Part shown: piece after piece, positions 10,049-18,605 of the stretch
Layout: each line of letters begins with the position of its first letter
Numbering within the stretch: position 1 is the stretch's first letter
NCBI GenBank assembly: GCA_016871055.1
Contig: VFZW01000014.1
Coordinates: forward strand, 1-38,141
Direction of reading: 5' to 3'
From: Acidobacteriota bacterium
Lineage (GTDB): Bacteria; Acidobacteriota; Terriglobia; Bryobacterales; Bryobacteraceae
DNA length: 38,141 bases
The notes under the pieces: generated by a model
Told to the model about the DNA's origin: nothing
Database searches by the model: none
The model's input: only the letters and a program-made list of their open reading frames with translations
Position numbers and translations under genes: made by a program

Positions 10049-10393
10049 CTACCAACCGCCAAATGGGGTGTCTTTGTCTTTTGGGACGCGGGCAAAGAAC
10101 GGCTGGGCGACTCCTGAAGACCGCGCCTCTTCGCTGACCGCCGCGAGTTTATTTCCGTGGGCGATCAGCTTCGAACCGTCGAGTGCGACCCACTGACCCG
10201 CGTAGGCCTCCGACTGTTCGGCAAGCCATCTCAGTTCTTCACTTCGCTCGTTGATTGGCTCGTTGGTTTCCCAGCTCAGTGGCGCTGGCGCTTCTTCCAG
10301 CGTCAATTGGACTCGTTGGTTTTCGGAAAGAAACAACGGCTCTAGAGGACGGAGGACTCCCTGTTCGAAGACGGCTTCAAGCTGACGCGCCAT
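10049..10393 (-). CDS. Antitoxin-like protein: AF2212/DUF104-like N-terminus plus DUF5678-like C-terminus
   Basis: MARQLEAVFEQGVLRPLEPLFLSENQRVQLTLEE (DUF104-like) followed by WLAEQSEAYAGQWVALDGSKLIAHGNKLAAVSEEARSSG (DUF5678-like). Confidence 0.65.
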   Translation of the reverse strand: MARQLEAVFEQGVLRPLEPLFLSENQRVQLTLEEAPAPLSWETNEPINERSEELRWLAEQSEAYAGQWVALDGSKLIAHGNKLAAVSEEARSSGVAQPFFARVPKDKDTPFGGW

Positions 10394-10425
10394 GGCATCT
10401 TCATTGTACAGATCCTCCGAGTCGG

Positions 10426-10722
10426 CTATGGGACGATAGGTCGCCCTGAAAGGCGAACACCCTCATCGTAGGCGCGGTCCTCCGCCTCCAGATCGGCGTC
10501 GATCTCGCCCTTGTTCGCGTGATAATAAGCGAGCGCCGCGTGAATCTGCGCAAGTGTCAGATAGGGCCGGTCCGCGGCGATTTCTTCAGGCAAGTATCCC
10601 TGATTGCTCGCAACCGAGATAGTCCTGACACACGTGCCCGTGCCGGCAATAATCGGCCGGCCTCCGCGCAGTTCGGGGTCGCGCGTGATCATCGTCCCGA
10701 TCTCACAATACGTGGCAGCCAT
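10426..10722 (-). CDS. DUF433 family protein (VapB-like antitoxin candidate), apparently without PIN partner
   Basis: ITRDPELRGGRPIIAGTGTCVRTI...GYLPEEIAADRPYLTLAQIHAALAYYHANKGEIDADL. Confidence 0.8.
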   Translation of the reverse strand: MAATYCEIGTMITRDPELRGGRPIIAGTGTCVRTISVASNQGYLPEEIAADRPYLTLAQIHAALAYYHANKGEIDADLEAEDRAYDEGVRLSGRPIVP

Positions 10723-10741
10723 CTCGCCCCCAGTACAGCCG

Positions 10742-13465
10742 CTACTTCACCACATTCCCATCCGCGTCAAGAAAGCTGACCTCGCCAATGTTGAGCTCGC
10801 GCACGCCCTTTTCAATCTGCGCGCGGTCGCCGACAATGACATACACCATCTTCTCGGGGCGCAGGATCCTCTCGGCCACGCCGTTGATATCGGCACGCTT
10901 CAGAGCGTTGACGCGCCCAGTGTAGGCCGTGAAGTAATCCTCCGCCAAGCCGAAGCGGTTGATCGCGAGCGAATCGCCGAGCAGTCCCGCCTTCGTTTCG
11001 CGTTGCCCGGCCAACGACCGCGTCAGCGTCTCCTGCGTCTTCTTCAATTCCTCTTCGGTAACCGGCTGGTCGCGGATGATCGCGCGGAATTCCTTCACGA
11101 TCTCTTGCAGAGACTCCTTGGTCTTGTCACTCTGCACGGGCGCCATCGCCAGGAACGGCCGCTGGCCGCGCGCGTCGACGAAGGTCGTGAACGCGCCGTA
11201 GCTCCAGTGCTTGTCCTCGCGCAGATTCATGTTGAGGCGCGACGTGAACGCGCCGCCGAGCGCGGTGTTCAAGACGTCGATGGCCGCCTCGTCGGGATTG
11301 TTCGTCGGCGGGGCGATGTGGCCCGCCATGATGGTCGATTGAATCGCGCCGGGCTTATCGATGATGTAGACGGCGGTCTTTTCGCGATGCTGCACTTGCG
11401 CCAGGTTCTTCTTCGGCACGTCGGCGCGGGTCCAGTCGCCGAACAGCTTCTCGAGCTTCGGCTTCATCTCATCGAGCGTCGTGTCGCCGACGATGTGCAG
11501 CACGGCGTTGTTCGGCCGGAAGAAGGTCGAGTGATATTTGGCCAGCGTTTCGCGCGTGATCTGCCCAACGCTGGCTTCGGTTCCGCTGCCGGTGAAGGGG
11601 TTCGAATACGCGTGGCCTTTGCCGAAGAGCAGGCCGGGGAACACGCGCAGCGCCATGCTGTTCGGCTCGTTCTTCTCGCGTTGAATGCCGGCGGATTGCA
11701 GCTTCTTGAGGCGGTCGAAATCCGCCTGCGGGAAGGCTGGGTTACGAATCACGTCGGCGTAGAGATCGAGCGATTCATCGAGGTTCATCTTCAGCGCGGT
11801 CAGATTGACCGACGACATGTCGAGATTCGAAAACGCGGCGATTGACGCGCCCAACTGTGCGGTTTTTTCCGCTATGGCCGGTCCAGTGATTTTCGCCGTG
11901 CCTTCGGTCAATGTGCGGTTTACAAGCGACGCCGTGCCGGGCACGCTGAACTGATCGCCCGCGTAACCCGCGTCGAATTGCATGGCCATCGAGACGGTTG
12001 GCGTTTCATGGCGTTCGGAGAGAACGACCTTCAGCCCGTTCGACAGCGTCATCTTCTGCATCGGCGGCACACGCAGCATTGCAGGTGCGCCGGCAACGGG
12101 GAGTTTCGATCGGTCGACGTCTTTCGAGAACTCCTTAAACTTCGACTTCGGATGAATCTCCAGCGTGTACACGCCGTCGGATAGCCACGCGTTCGCAACG
12201 CGCTTCACTTCATTCCACGTCGCTTTTTCCGTCGTCTCGATCGACTTCTTGTAGCAGCCGGGATCTCCTTCGAACACTTCGCAAGCGGCCAGCCGGTCCG
12301 ACTTTCCGCCGAAGCCGCCGATGCGCTCGATGCCGTTCAAAAAGCCCGACAACATGCGCGTCTTGATCAGCTTCAATTCCGCTTCGGAAGGACCGGTGTG
12401 CAAGAACGACGCGAGTTCGGCGTTCAGCACCGCTTCGAGTTTGGCCAGCGGCACGCCGGGGCGCGCGGTCGCGGTGATCGAAAAGTTCCCGCCGATTTCG
12501 TTCGACTCGTTGTCCACTTGCACCGCGCTTGCCAATTGGTCCTGCAACACTAACCTCTTGTACATGCGCGAAGTGCGGCCCGTGCCCAGCGCCGAAGCCG
12601 CGATGTCGAGCATTTCGGAATCGTAAGTCCCGATCGAAGGCACGTTCCAGACTTTGATGACGCGCGCTTGCGCAACTTGGTCTTCGGCGGTCTGGCGTTG
12701 TTCGCCGGTGCGTTTGGCGATCCACTCGCGATGGCGCACGGGCGGCGGGCCGGGTGGAATCCAGCCGAAGTATTTTTCGACCTTTTCCTTCGCGGTCTTC
12801 GCGTCGATGTCACCGGCGATCACGATGACCGCGTTCGCCGCGCCGTAATACTGTTTGAACCATTCCTGCACGTCTTTCAACGACGCCGCGTTCAGATCTT
12901 CCATCGATCCGATCACGGTCCATGAATACGGATGGCCGGGCGGATAGACCGCCTTGGTGATCAGTTCATACGCCAGCCCGTATGGCTCGTTCTCAAACTG
13001 CCGTTTCTCGTTTTGCACAACACCGCGTTGAATGTCGAGCTTCTTTTGGTCGACGACATCGAGCAGGTGCCCCATGCGGTCGGATTCGAGGAAGAGAACC
13101 TGATCCAGAGCGCCGGTAGGAACGTTTTGGAAGTAGTTGGTGCGGTCGTTGTTGGTCGTACCGTTCATGTCGGTGGCGCCGAGGCGTTCGAGCGCCTGAA
13201 AATAGTCGTCGTTGAAGTTCTTCGAACCGTTGAACATCAGGTGTTCGAACAGGTGCGCGAAGCCGGATTTGCCGGGTTTTTCGTTCTTCGAGCCAACGTG
13301 ATACCAAACGTTCACGGCGACGATGGGCGCCTTGCGGTCCTCATGCACGATCAGCCGCAGGCCGTTCGGCAGGACGAATTTCTGGTAAGGAATATCGATC
13401 TCGATCTTCTTCGCGGGTTGCGCGGAGACGAGGGCGCAGAGGACAAAGGGTAGCAGTCGACGCAT
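10742..13465 (-). CDS. M16-family zinc metallopeptidase (insulinase-like, two tandem halves)
   Basis: FAHLFEHLMFNGSKNF contains HxxEH; start MRRLLPFVLCALVSAQ gives a signal peptide (ORF also open to 13492). Confidence 0.94.
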   Translation of the reverse strand: MRRLLPFVLCALVSAQPAKKIEIDIPYQKFVLPNGLRLIVHEDRKAPIVAVNVWYHVGSKNEKPGKSGFAHLFEHLMFNGSKNFNDDYFQALERLGATDMNGTTNNDRTNYFQNVPTGALDQVLFLESDRMGHLLDVVDQKKLDIQRGVVQNEKRQFENEPYGLAYELITKAVYPPGHPYSWTVIGSMEDLNAASLKDVQEWFKQYYGAANAVIVIAGDIDAKTAKEKVEKYFGWIPPGPPPVRHREWIAKRTGEQRQTAEDQVAQARVIKVWNVPSIGTYDSEMLDIAASALGTGRTSRMYKRLVLQDQLASAVQVDNESNEIGGNFSITATARPGVPLAKLEAVLNAELASFLHTGPSEAELKLIKTRMLSGFLNGIERIGGFGGKSDRLAACEVFEGDPGCYKKSIETTEKATWNEVKRVANAWLSDGVYTLEIHPKSKFKEFSKDVDRSKLPVAGAPAMLRVPPMQKMTLSNGLKVVLSERHETPTVSMAMQFDAGYAGDQFSVPGTASLVNRTLTEGTAKITGPAIAEKTAQLGASIAAFSNLDMSSVNLTALKMNLDESLDLYADVIRNPAFPQADFDRLKKLQSAGIQREKNEPNSMALRVFPGLLFGKGHAYSNPFTGSGTEASVGQITRETLAKYHSTFFRPNNAVLHIVGDTTLDEMKPKLEKLFGDWTRADVPKKNLAQVQHREKTAVYIIDKPGAIQSTIMAGHIAPPTNNPDEAAIDVLNTALGGAFTSRLNMNLREDKHWSYGAFTTFVDARGQRPFLAMAPVQSDKTKESLQEIVKEFRAIIRDQPVTEEELKKTQETLTRSLAGQRETKAGLLGDSLAINRFGLAEDYFTAYTGRVNALKRADINGVAERILRPEKMVYVIVGDRAQIEKGVRELNIGEVSFLDADGNVVK

Positions 13466-13490
13466 ATTCCCGTTGTAACATGCAAGGGTC

Positions 13491-14876
13491 ATGAATCAAC
13501 CGTCACGCCGCGAAATCTTGCAGGCTGGGGCCGTTTCCGCCGTAAACAGGGGCGAGAAGCGATTTAACCTTCTCTTCCTGATGTCGGATCAGCACCAGCG
13601 CGCGGCCAGTGGGTGCTACGGGCGCAAGATCGTCCGCACGCCGAACATCGACAGCATTGCGAAAAACGCGGTTCGCTTCAATTCCACCTATTGCCCGGCG
13701 CCGGTGTGCGTGCCGTCGCGCGGGTCGTTGATCACGGGGCTATACGCGCACAAGCATGGGGCGCGGATCCTGCAGGACCCGCTGCCGAGCGAGATCCCAA
13801 CCATCGCGCATTATTTCGGCGAGCGCGGCTACACAACCGGCGCGATCGGCAAGATGCACTTTGTCGATGAAACCCGCACGCACGGCTTCACGCACCGGCT
13901 GAACGAGGCATCGTTTCATCACGCTCTAACGCCCGACGATCGGAAGAAATTTCGCGAAGCGTCGGGCGATGCGGGCGGCATCGACGGCTCCGGACTCGAT
14001 CTGCCCGAACGCTTTTTCGAAGACAACTGGTTCGCCGGCCGTGCCGTCGAATTTCTGCATCAAAACAAAACCAAGCCATTCTGTCTGTGGGCCTCTTTCG
14101 TACAGCCGCACACGCCGTTCCGGCCGATGAAGAAATACTTCGACCTTTACGACCCCGCGAAGATGGTGCTGCCGAAACGGCCGGCGAACGATCTCGAATC
14201 GGGCTTCGAGGGACATCTCATTCGAGCGAAGGAGCGCGGCTGGTATCAGCAGTCCGACGAAGGCGCGCGGCGATCGCTGGCCGGATACTACGGCAACATT
14301 TCGCAGATGGATGCGAACGTCGGACGCATCTACGACGCCCTGCGTGAACTTGGGCTGGATAAGAACACGGTCGTGGTCTATACGTCCGATCACGGCGAAC
14401 TAGCCGGCGCGCATCGCATGTGGACGAAGCACGCGATGTTCGAAGAAGCCGTCGGCGTGCCGCTGTTGATCTCCGTTCCCGGCGGCCCGCGCGGCGTGAA
14501 GACCGAGATCATCGAACAGGTCGATCTATTCCCGACGCTGGTTGAACTCTGCGGGCTCGGTGCGGTCAACGGACTGCATGGGCGCAGCTTCAAACCGCTG
14601 ATGGACGGCAAGCGTTACACGCGGCGCGAGTTCGCCTATTCGGAGTACTGGTTCTGTCGCAGCGTCTTCACGCGTGACGACCGCTACGTCGGCAAGGACC
14701 CGATTCTGATGGTCCGCACCGACAAGTGGAAGTTCAACTATTTGCCGTGGAGCCGCAGCGAACTCTTCGATTTGACAAACGACCCCGGCGAGTTCGTCAA
14801 TCGCATCGACGACACCGGCCTTTCGGGGGTCGTGCGGGAAATGACTGCGATCGCACGGCGACAGTTTATACAATAG
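13491..14876 (+). CDS. Sulfatase, Cys-type, Tat-like signal
   Basis: SRREILQAGAVS; LFLMSDQHQRAASGCYGR; CVPSRGSLITGLYAHKHG (CxPSR). Confidence 0.93.
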   Translation: MNQPSRREILQAGAVSAVNRGEKRFNLLFLMSDQHQRAASGCYGRKIVRTPNIDSIAKNAVRFNSTYCPAPVCVPSRGSLITGLYAHKHGARILQDPLPSEIPTIAHYFGERGYTTGAIGKMHFVDETRTHGFTHRLNEASFHHALTPDDRKKFREASGDAGGIDGSGLDLPERFFEDNWFAGRAVEFLHQNKTKPFCLWASFVQPHTPFRPMKKYFDLYDPAKMVLPKRPANDLESGFEGHLIRAKERGWYQQSDEGARRSLAGYYGNISQMDANVGRIYDALRELGLDKNTVVVYTSDHGELAGAHRMWTKHAMFEEAVGVPLLISVPGGPRGVKTEIIEQVDLFPTLVELCGLGAVNGLHGRSFKPLMDGKRYTRREFAYSEYWFCRSVFTRDDRYVGKDPILMVRTDKWKFNYLPWSRSELFDLTNDPGEFVNRIDDTGLSGVVREMTAIARRQFIQ

Positions 14877-14884
14877 GGATTCCG

Positions 14885-15760
14885 ATGGGACTACTGATTA
14901 ACGGCGAATACGTCGACGACGCGGTCATCCGCCAAGAGGCCGCGGCCATGCGTCCGCGATATGAAGAGCTGGTCGAGGACCTGGAGCCGATCGCCAAAGA
15001 GATGCAGCTCCGCGAGTGGTCGCGCGAAAACGTGATCGAACGGACACTGCTGCGGCAAGAGGCGATGAAGGACACGACTCCGCTTTCGCAGGAAGAGATC
15101 GATGAACGATTGACGGCCATGTTTCCGCCGGCGGGCGATCTCGAAAATTGCGAGGCGGGCGCGACGCGCGCCGGCGTGGACAGGGACGCCGCCCGCAAGG
15201 ATATCGAGGCGCAGATGCGCGTGGAGAAACTGATCCGCGCGGTCGGCGAGAAGGCGCCGAAGCCGAACAAGAAGGAGATCTCCGAGTTTTACAAAGCCAA
15301 CAAGGAGCGCTTCTGGATTCCGCCTATGGTGCATGCGTCGCACGTTGTGAAGAACGTCGCCGAGGGCGCGGATGAGAACGAAGTGCTCGAAGAGATCAAG
15401 AAGGCCGAGGCCGAGATCAAGGCGGGCGCGCCGTTCAGCGAGGTCGCCGATAAGTACTCCGATTGCGCCGGCCAGGGCGGCAGTCTTGGCTGGTTTCCCG
15501 CCGGCGAAATGGTTGAGGAGTTCGAGGCGATTGTTTTTCAGATGAAGCCGGGGCAGGTGAGCGATATTTTTCGTTCGGTCTTCGGCTGGCATATCGCAAC
15601 CGTGCATGAGACGAAGCCCGAGGGGACGCGCGCGCTCGATGAAGTGAAAGCTCAGATCGAGTCGGAGTTGTCGCGCGAGAAACAGGAAAAGGCGCTCGAA
15701 GATTTCGTCGATCGGTTGCGTGCGAAGGCCGACGTCAAGACCGCAAAGAAATCGCAGTGA
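14885..15760 (+). CDS. PpiC (parvulin) peptidylprolyl isomerase without recognisable signal peptide
   Basis: VHASHVVKNVAEGAD...GGSLGWFPAGEMVEEFEAIVFQMKPGQVSDIFRSVFGWHIATV; start MGLLINGEYVDD. Confidence 0.9.
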   Translation: MGLLINGEYVDDAVIRQEAAAMRPRYEELVEDLEPIAKEMQLREWSRENVIERTLLRQEAMKDTTPLSQEEIDERLTAMFPPAGDLENCEAGATRAGVDRDAARKDIEAQMRVEKLIRAVGEKAPKPNKKEISEFYKANKERFWIPPMVHASHVVKNVAEGADENEVLEEIKKAEAEIKAGAPFSEVADKYSDCAGQGGSLGWFPAGEMVEEFEAIVFQMKPGQVSDIFRSVFGWHIATVHETKPEGTRALDEVKAQIESELSREKQEKALEDFVDRLRAKADVKTAKKSQ

Positions 15761-16737
15761 GCAATCCGTTCCAAGTCGTCGGGATCAATCCGTGCTGCGT
15801 GCCGAGTAAGTCGCGCGCGGGGCAGTTGGCCGAGTCGCAGAAGGCGAGCGCCGAGCGGCGAATCATACGCGCGGGTTCGGTCGACGGCATGCGGAAGCTC
15901 GACGGCGGGCCGTTTCAGATGGGCACCGAGGACAAGGAAGGATTCCCGGCCGATGGCGAAGGACCGATCCGCGAGGTGCACGTCGATCCGTTCTACGTCG
16001 ACGCGACGCCGGTGACGAATGAACAGTTTCGCGAGTTCGTCAAGGCGACGGGGTTCAAGACGGAGTCGGAGCGGTTCGGGTGGTCGTTCGTGTTTCAGGG
16101 GCATCTGGCTCCGGAGCTGTACAAAAAACACGTCGAAGATACGGTGCTGGCGGTGCCGTGGTGGTGCAAGGTTCCGCATGCCGATTGGGCGCATCCGGAG
16201 GGGCCGGACTCGTCGATCGAACGCCGCCTCGACACGCCGGTGACGCAGATTTCGTGGAACGACGCGGCTGCGTACGCCGAGTGGGCGGGCAAGCGTCTGC
16301 CGACCGAAGCCGAATGGGAATTCGCCGCGCGAGGCGGTCTGGAGCAAAAAACATATCCGTGGGGGGATGAGTTAACCCCGGACGGCAAGCATCTCTGCAA
16401 CATTTGGCAAGGGGAATTTCCGTCAAGCGATCTCGGCGAAGACGGCTACACGGCGCCCGCGCCGGTGCGCGCGTTCCCGGCCAATGGATACGGGATGTAC
16501 AGCGTGGTTGGCAATGCGTGGGAGTGGTGCGCGGACTGGTTCGAACCGTTCTGGCACCGCGATGCAACGCGCTTTAATCCGCTCGGGCCGTTGAGCGGCA
16601 CGCAGAAGGCGATGCGGGGCGGTTCGTATCTCTGTCATAAGAGCTATTGCAACCGGTATCGTGTGGCGGCGCGGACTAAGAACACGCCGGATTCAGCGAC
16701 GACGAATATCACGTTTCGGTGTGTGAGAGATACGTAG
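15757..16737 (+). CDS. Formylglycine-generating enzyme (sulfatase-activating, SUMF1/FGE type); GTG start, GTGA overlap with ppiC
   Basis: WAGKRLPTEAEWEFAARGG, NIWQGEFP, GNAWEWCADW, catalytic GGSYLCHKSYCNRYRVAARTKNTPDS with both active-site cysteines. Confidence 0.96.
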   Translation: MSNPFQVVGINPCCVPSKSRAGQLAESQKASAERRIIRAGSVDGMRKLDGGPFQMGTEDKEGFPADGEGPIREVHVDPFYVDATPVTNEQFREFVKATGFKTESERFGWSFVFQGHLAPELYKKHVEDTVLAVPWWCKVPHADWAHPEGPDSSIERRLDTPVTQISWNDAAAYAEWAGKRLPTEAEWEFAARGGLEQKTYPWGDELTPDGKHLCNIWQGEFPSSDLGEDGYTAPAPVRAFPANGYGMYSVVGNAWEWCADWFEPFWHRDATRFNPLGPLSGTQKAMRGGSYLCHKSYCNRYRVAARTKNTPDSATTNITFRCVRDT

Positions 16738-16757
16738 GCTTGTGCTAGCGTATCCCC

Positions 16758-17885
16758 ATGCGCCTCGTACTCGCTCTCACAACCATCGCCGCATTCGCCC
16801 AGCAACGCCCGCAAGGGCCTGTCGTCAATTCGCCGGAGGTCTCGGCCGATCGTAAGATCACGCTTCGCCTGCTGGCGCCAAACGCCACCGATGTCAAAGT
16901 GAACGGCGGCGATATTCCCGGCGCGGGCGGCACGCCCCTCGTCAAAGGAGAAAACGGCGTTTGGGAAGTGACGCTCGGTCCGGTCGTGCCGGGGTCATAC
17001 CGTTACACGTTCAATGTCAACGGCGTCGCCTCCGTCGATCCGCGCAACCCCGCCAACAGCGAATCGAACAACAACGTGTGGAGCGTCGTCAACGTGCCGG
17101 GCTCGGAATGGTTCGACACGAAGGACGTTCCGCATGGCGCAATCGGCTCGGTGACGTATCACTCCAAAAGCCTGGGCCGCGCGCGTCGCATGCAGGTCTA
17201 CACGCCGCCCGGCTATGAGCTGAGCAACGCCAGGTATCCGGTGTTCTATTTGCTGCACGGTGCGAGCGACTCCGACGACTCCTGGACCTCCGTCGGCCGC
17301 GCGAACTTCATCCTCGACAACCTGATCGCCGCGAAGAAGGCCAAACCGATGATCGTCGTCATGCCGGCCGGCCACACCACCTCGGGCGGGTTCCGCGTGC
17401 CGGGCCAGCGCGACGAGTTCGCGAAAGATTTCGTCGAGGACATCATGCCGTACATTGAAAGCCACTACCGCGTCGCCGCGGGCCGCAATAATCGGGCGAT
17501 CGCGGGACTATCGATGGGCGGCAACCAGACGCTCGCCGTCGGCATTCCGCACCTCGATAAATTCGCCTATCTCGGCGTGTACAGCTCGGGCCTGATTGGC
17601 GCGTTCGGCTCGGCTCGGCCGGGGATGAACATGACACCCGATGGCGGCGCGGCGTGGGAGAAGGAAAACGCGGCCGTGCTAGCTAACACGAAGTTGAAGA
17701 AAGACCTGAAGCTGATGTGGTTCGGCATCGGCACAAAGGACTTCCTGCTCGAAACCAATCGCGGCACGGTGGCGCTGTTAAAGAAACACGGCTTCACGGT
17801 GACGACGAAAGAGACCGACGGCGCGCACACGTGGCTGGAATGGCGGAATTACCTGGCGGAGTTCACGCCGATGTTGTTCCAATAA
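16758..17885 (+). CDS. CE1-like esterase with N-terminal CBM48-like domain, secreted
   Basis: GSYRYTFNVNGVASVDPRNP; YPVFYLLHGASDSDDSW; nucleophile elbow AGLSMGG. Confidence 0.9.
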   Translation: MRLVLALTTIAAFAQQRPQGPVVNSPEVSADRKITLRLLAPNATDVKVNGGDIPGAGGTPLVKGENGVWEVTLGPVVPGSYRYTFNVNGVASVDPRNPANSESNNNVWSVVNVPGSEWFDTKDVPHGAIGSVTYHSKSLGRARRMQVYTPPGYELSNARYPVFYLLHGASDSDDSWTSVGRANFILDNLIAAKKAKPMIVVMPAGHTTSGGFRVPGQRDEFAKDFVEDIMPYIESHYRVAAGRNNRAIAGLSMGGNQTLAVGIPHLDKFAYLGVYSSGLIGAFGSARPGMNMTPDGGAAWEKENAAVLANTKLKKDLKLMWFGIGTKDFLLETNRGTVALLKKHGFTVTTKETDGAHTWLEWRNYLAEFTPMLFQ

Positions 17886-17902
17886 TTTTATCCGGGTATA
17901 AT
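17874..17902 (+). promoter_or_regulatory. Sigma70-type promoter: TTGTTC (17874-17879) - 17 bp - TATAAT (17897-17902)
   Basis: Near-consensus hexamers with 17 bp spacing directly before the DUF2239 gene. Confidence 0.65.
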
Positions 17903-17908
17903 GGACCT

Positions 17909-18400
17909 ATGGATGCTCGTAGGTCACCCTCATGCCATGTCTTCTTGGACGGTACCCTCATTGCGAAGGGCGCGCCGGCGGAGGTCTCGTCAAAGCTGAA
18001 GCCCGGCGCCCTGGCCTTCGACGACGCCACTTCGGAGCTGCTTGAATTCGAGCTCATCGACGAGCCGTTACAAAGCGGCCCCGGGCGGCCGAAGCTCGGT
18101 GTGATGGCGCGCGAAATCACGCTGATGCCGCGTCATTGGGACTGGCTTACCACGCAGCCGGGCGGGGTGTCGGCGACGATTCGACGGCTCATCGAAGAGG
18201 CCTCCAAAGCGCCGAACCCGCGTCATGCGGCGGCGGTCGCCTACAAATTTCTATCGCAGATCGCGGGCAACTTACCCAACTTCGAAGAGGCCATCCGCGG
18301 GCTGTTCGCGGGCGATCGCAAAAAGTTCGCGGCCCATATGAAAGGCTGGCCGAAGGACATCCGCGATCACGCTACTCGGCTGGCCGAACCGGCGTTTTGA
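17909..18400 (+). CDS. DUF2239 family protein
   Basis: GRPKLGVMAREITLMPRHWDWLTTQPGGVSATIRRLIEEA...WPKDIRDHATRLAEPAF. Confidence 0.85.
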   Translation: MDARRSPSCHVFLDGTLIAKGAPAEVSSKLKPGALAFDDATSELLEFELIDEPLQSGPGRPKLGVMAREITLMPRHWDWLTTQPGGVSATIRRLIEEASKAPNPRHAAAVAYKFLSQIAGNLPNFEEAIRGLFAGDRKKFAAHMKGWPKDIRDHATRLAEPAF

Positions 18401-18588
18401 ACCGTTGCCAGCAGCGTTTTCGACGACGCCGCAATCTCTGCAACGGCGCGATGAAACGCATCGTGATTGGTCTTCGAAGGCTTGTTGTAACCGCTGATTT
18501 TGCGCACGAACTGCAACGCGGCGGCCTGGATTTCTTCATCGGTGATAGGTGGCGCGGGCCGGCGAAGGACTTTAATACTGCGGCACAT
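18367..18588 (-). CDS. DUF2277 family protein
   Basis: MCRSIKVLRRPAPPITDEEIQAAALQFVRKISGYNKPSKTNHDAFHRAVAEIA; the longer upstream ORF rejected. Confidence 0.87.
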   Translation of the reverse strand: MCRSIKVLRRPAPPITDEEIQAAALQFVRKISGYNKPSKTNHDAFHRAVAEIAASSKTLLATVQNAGSASRVA

Positions 18589-18605
18589 TCGTTCAGAATA
18601 GCGGA

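Noticed and set aside
10604-11845. 413-aa ORF antisense to the M16 gene
   Set aside because: Antisense shadow ORF rich in R/A/V with no motif.
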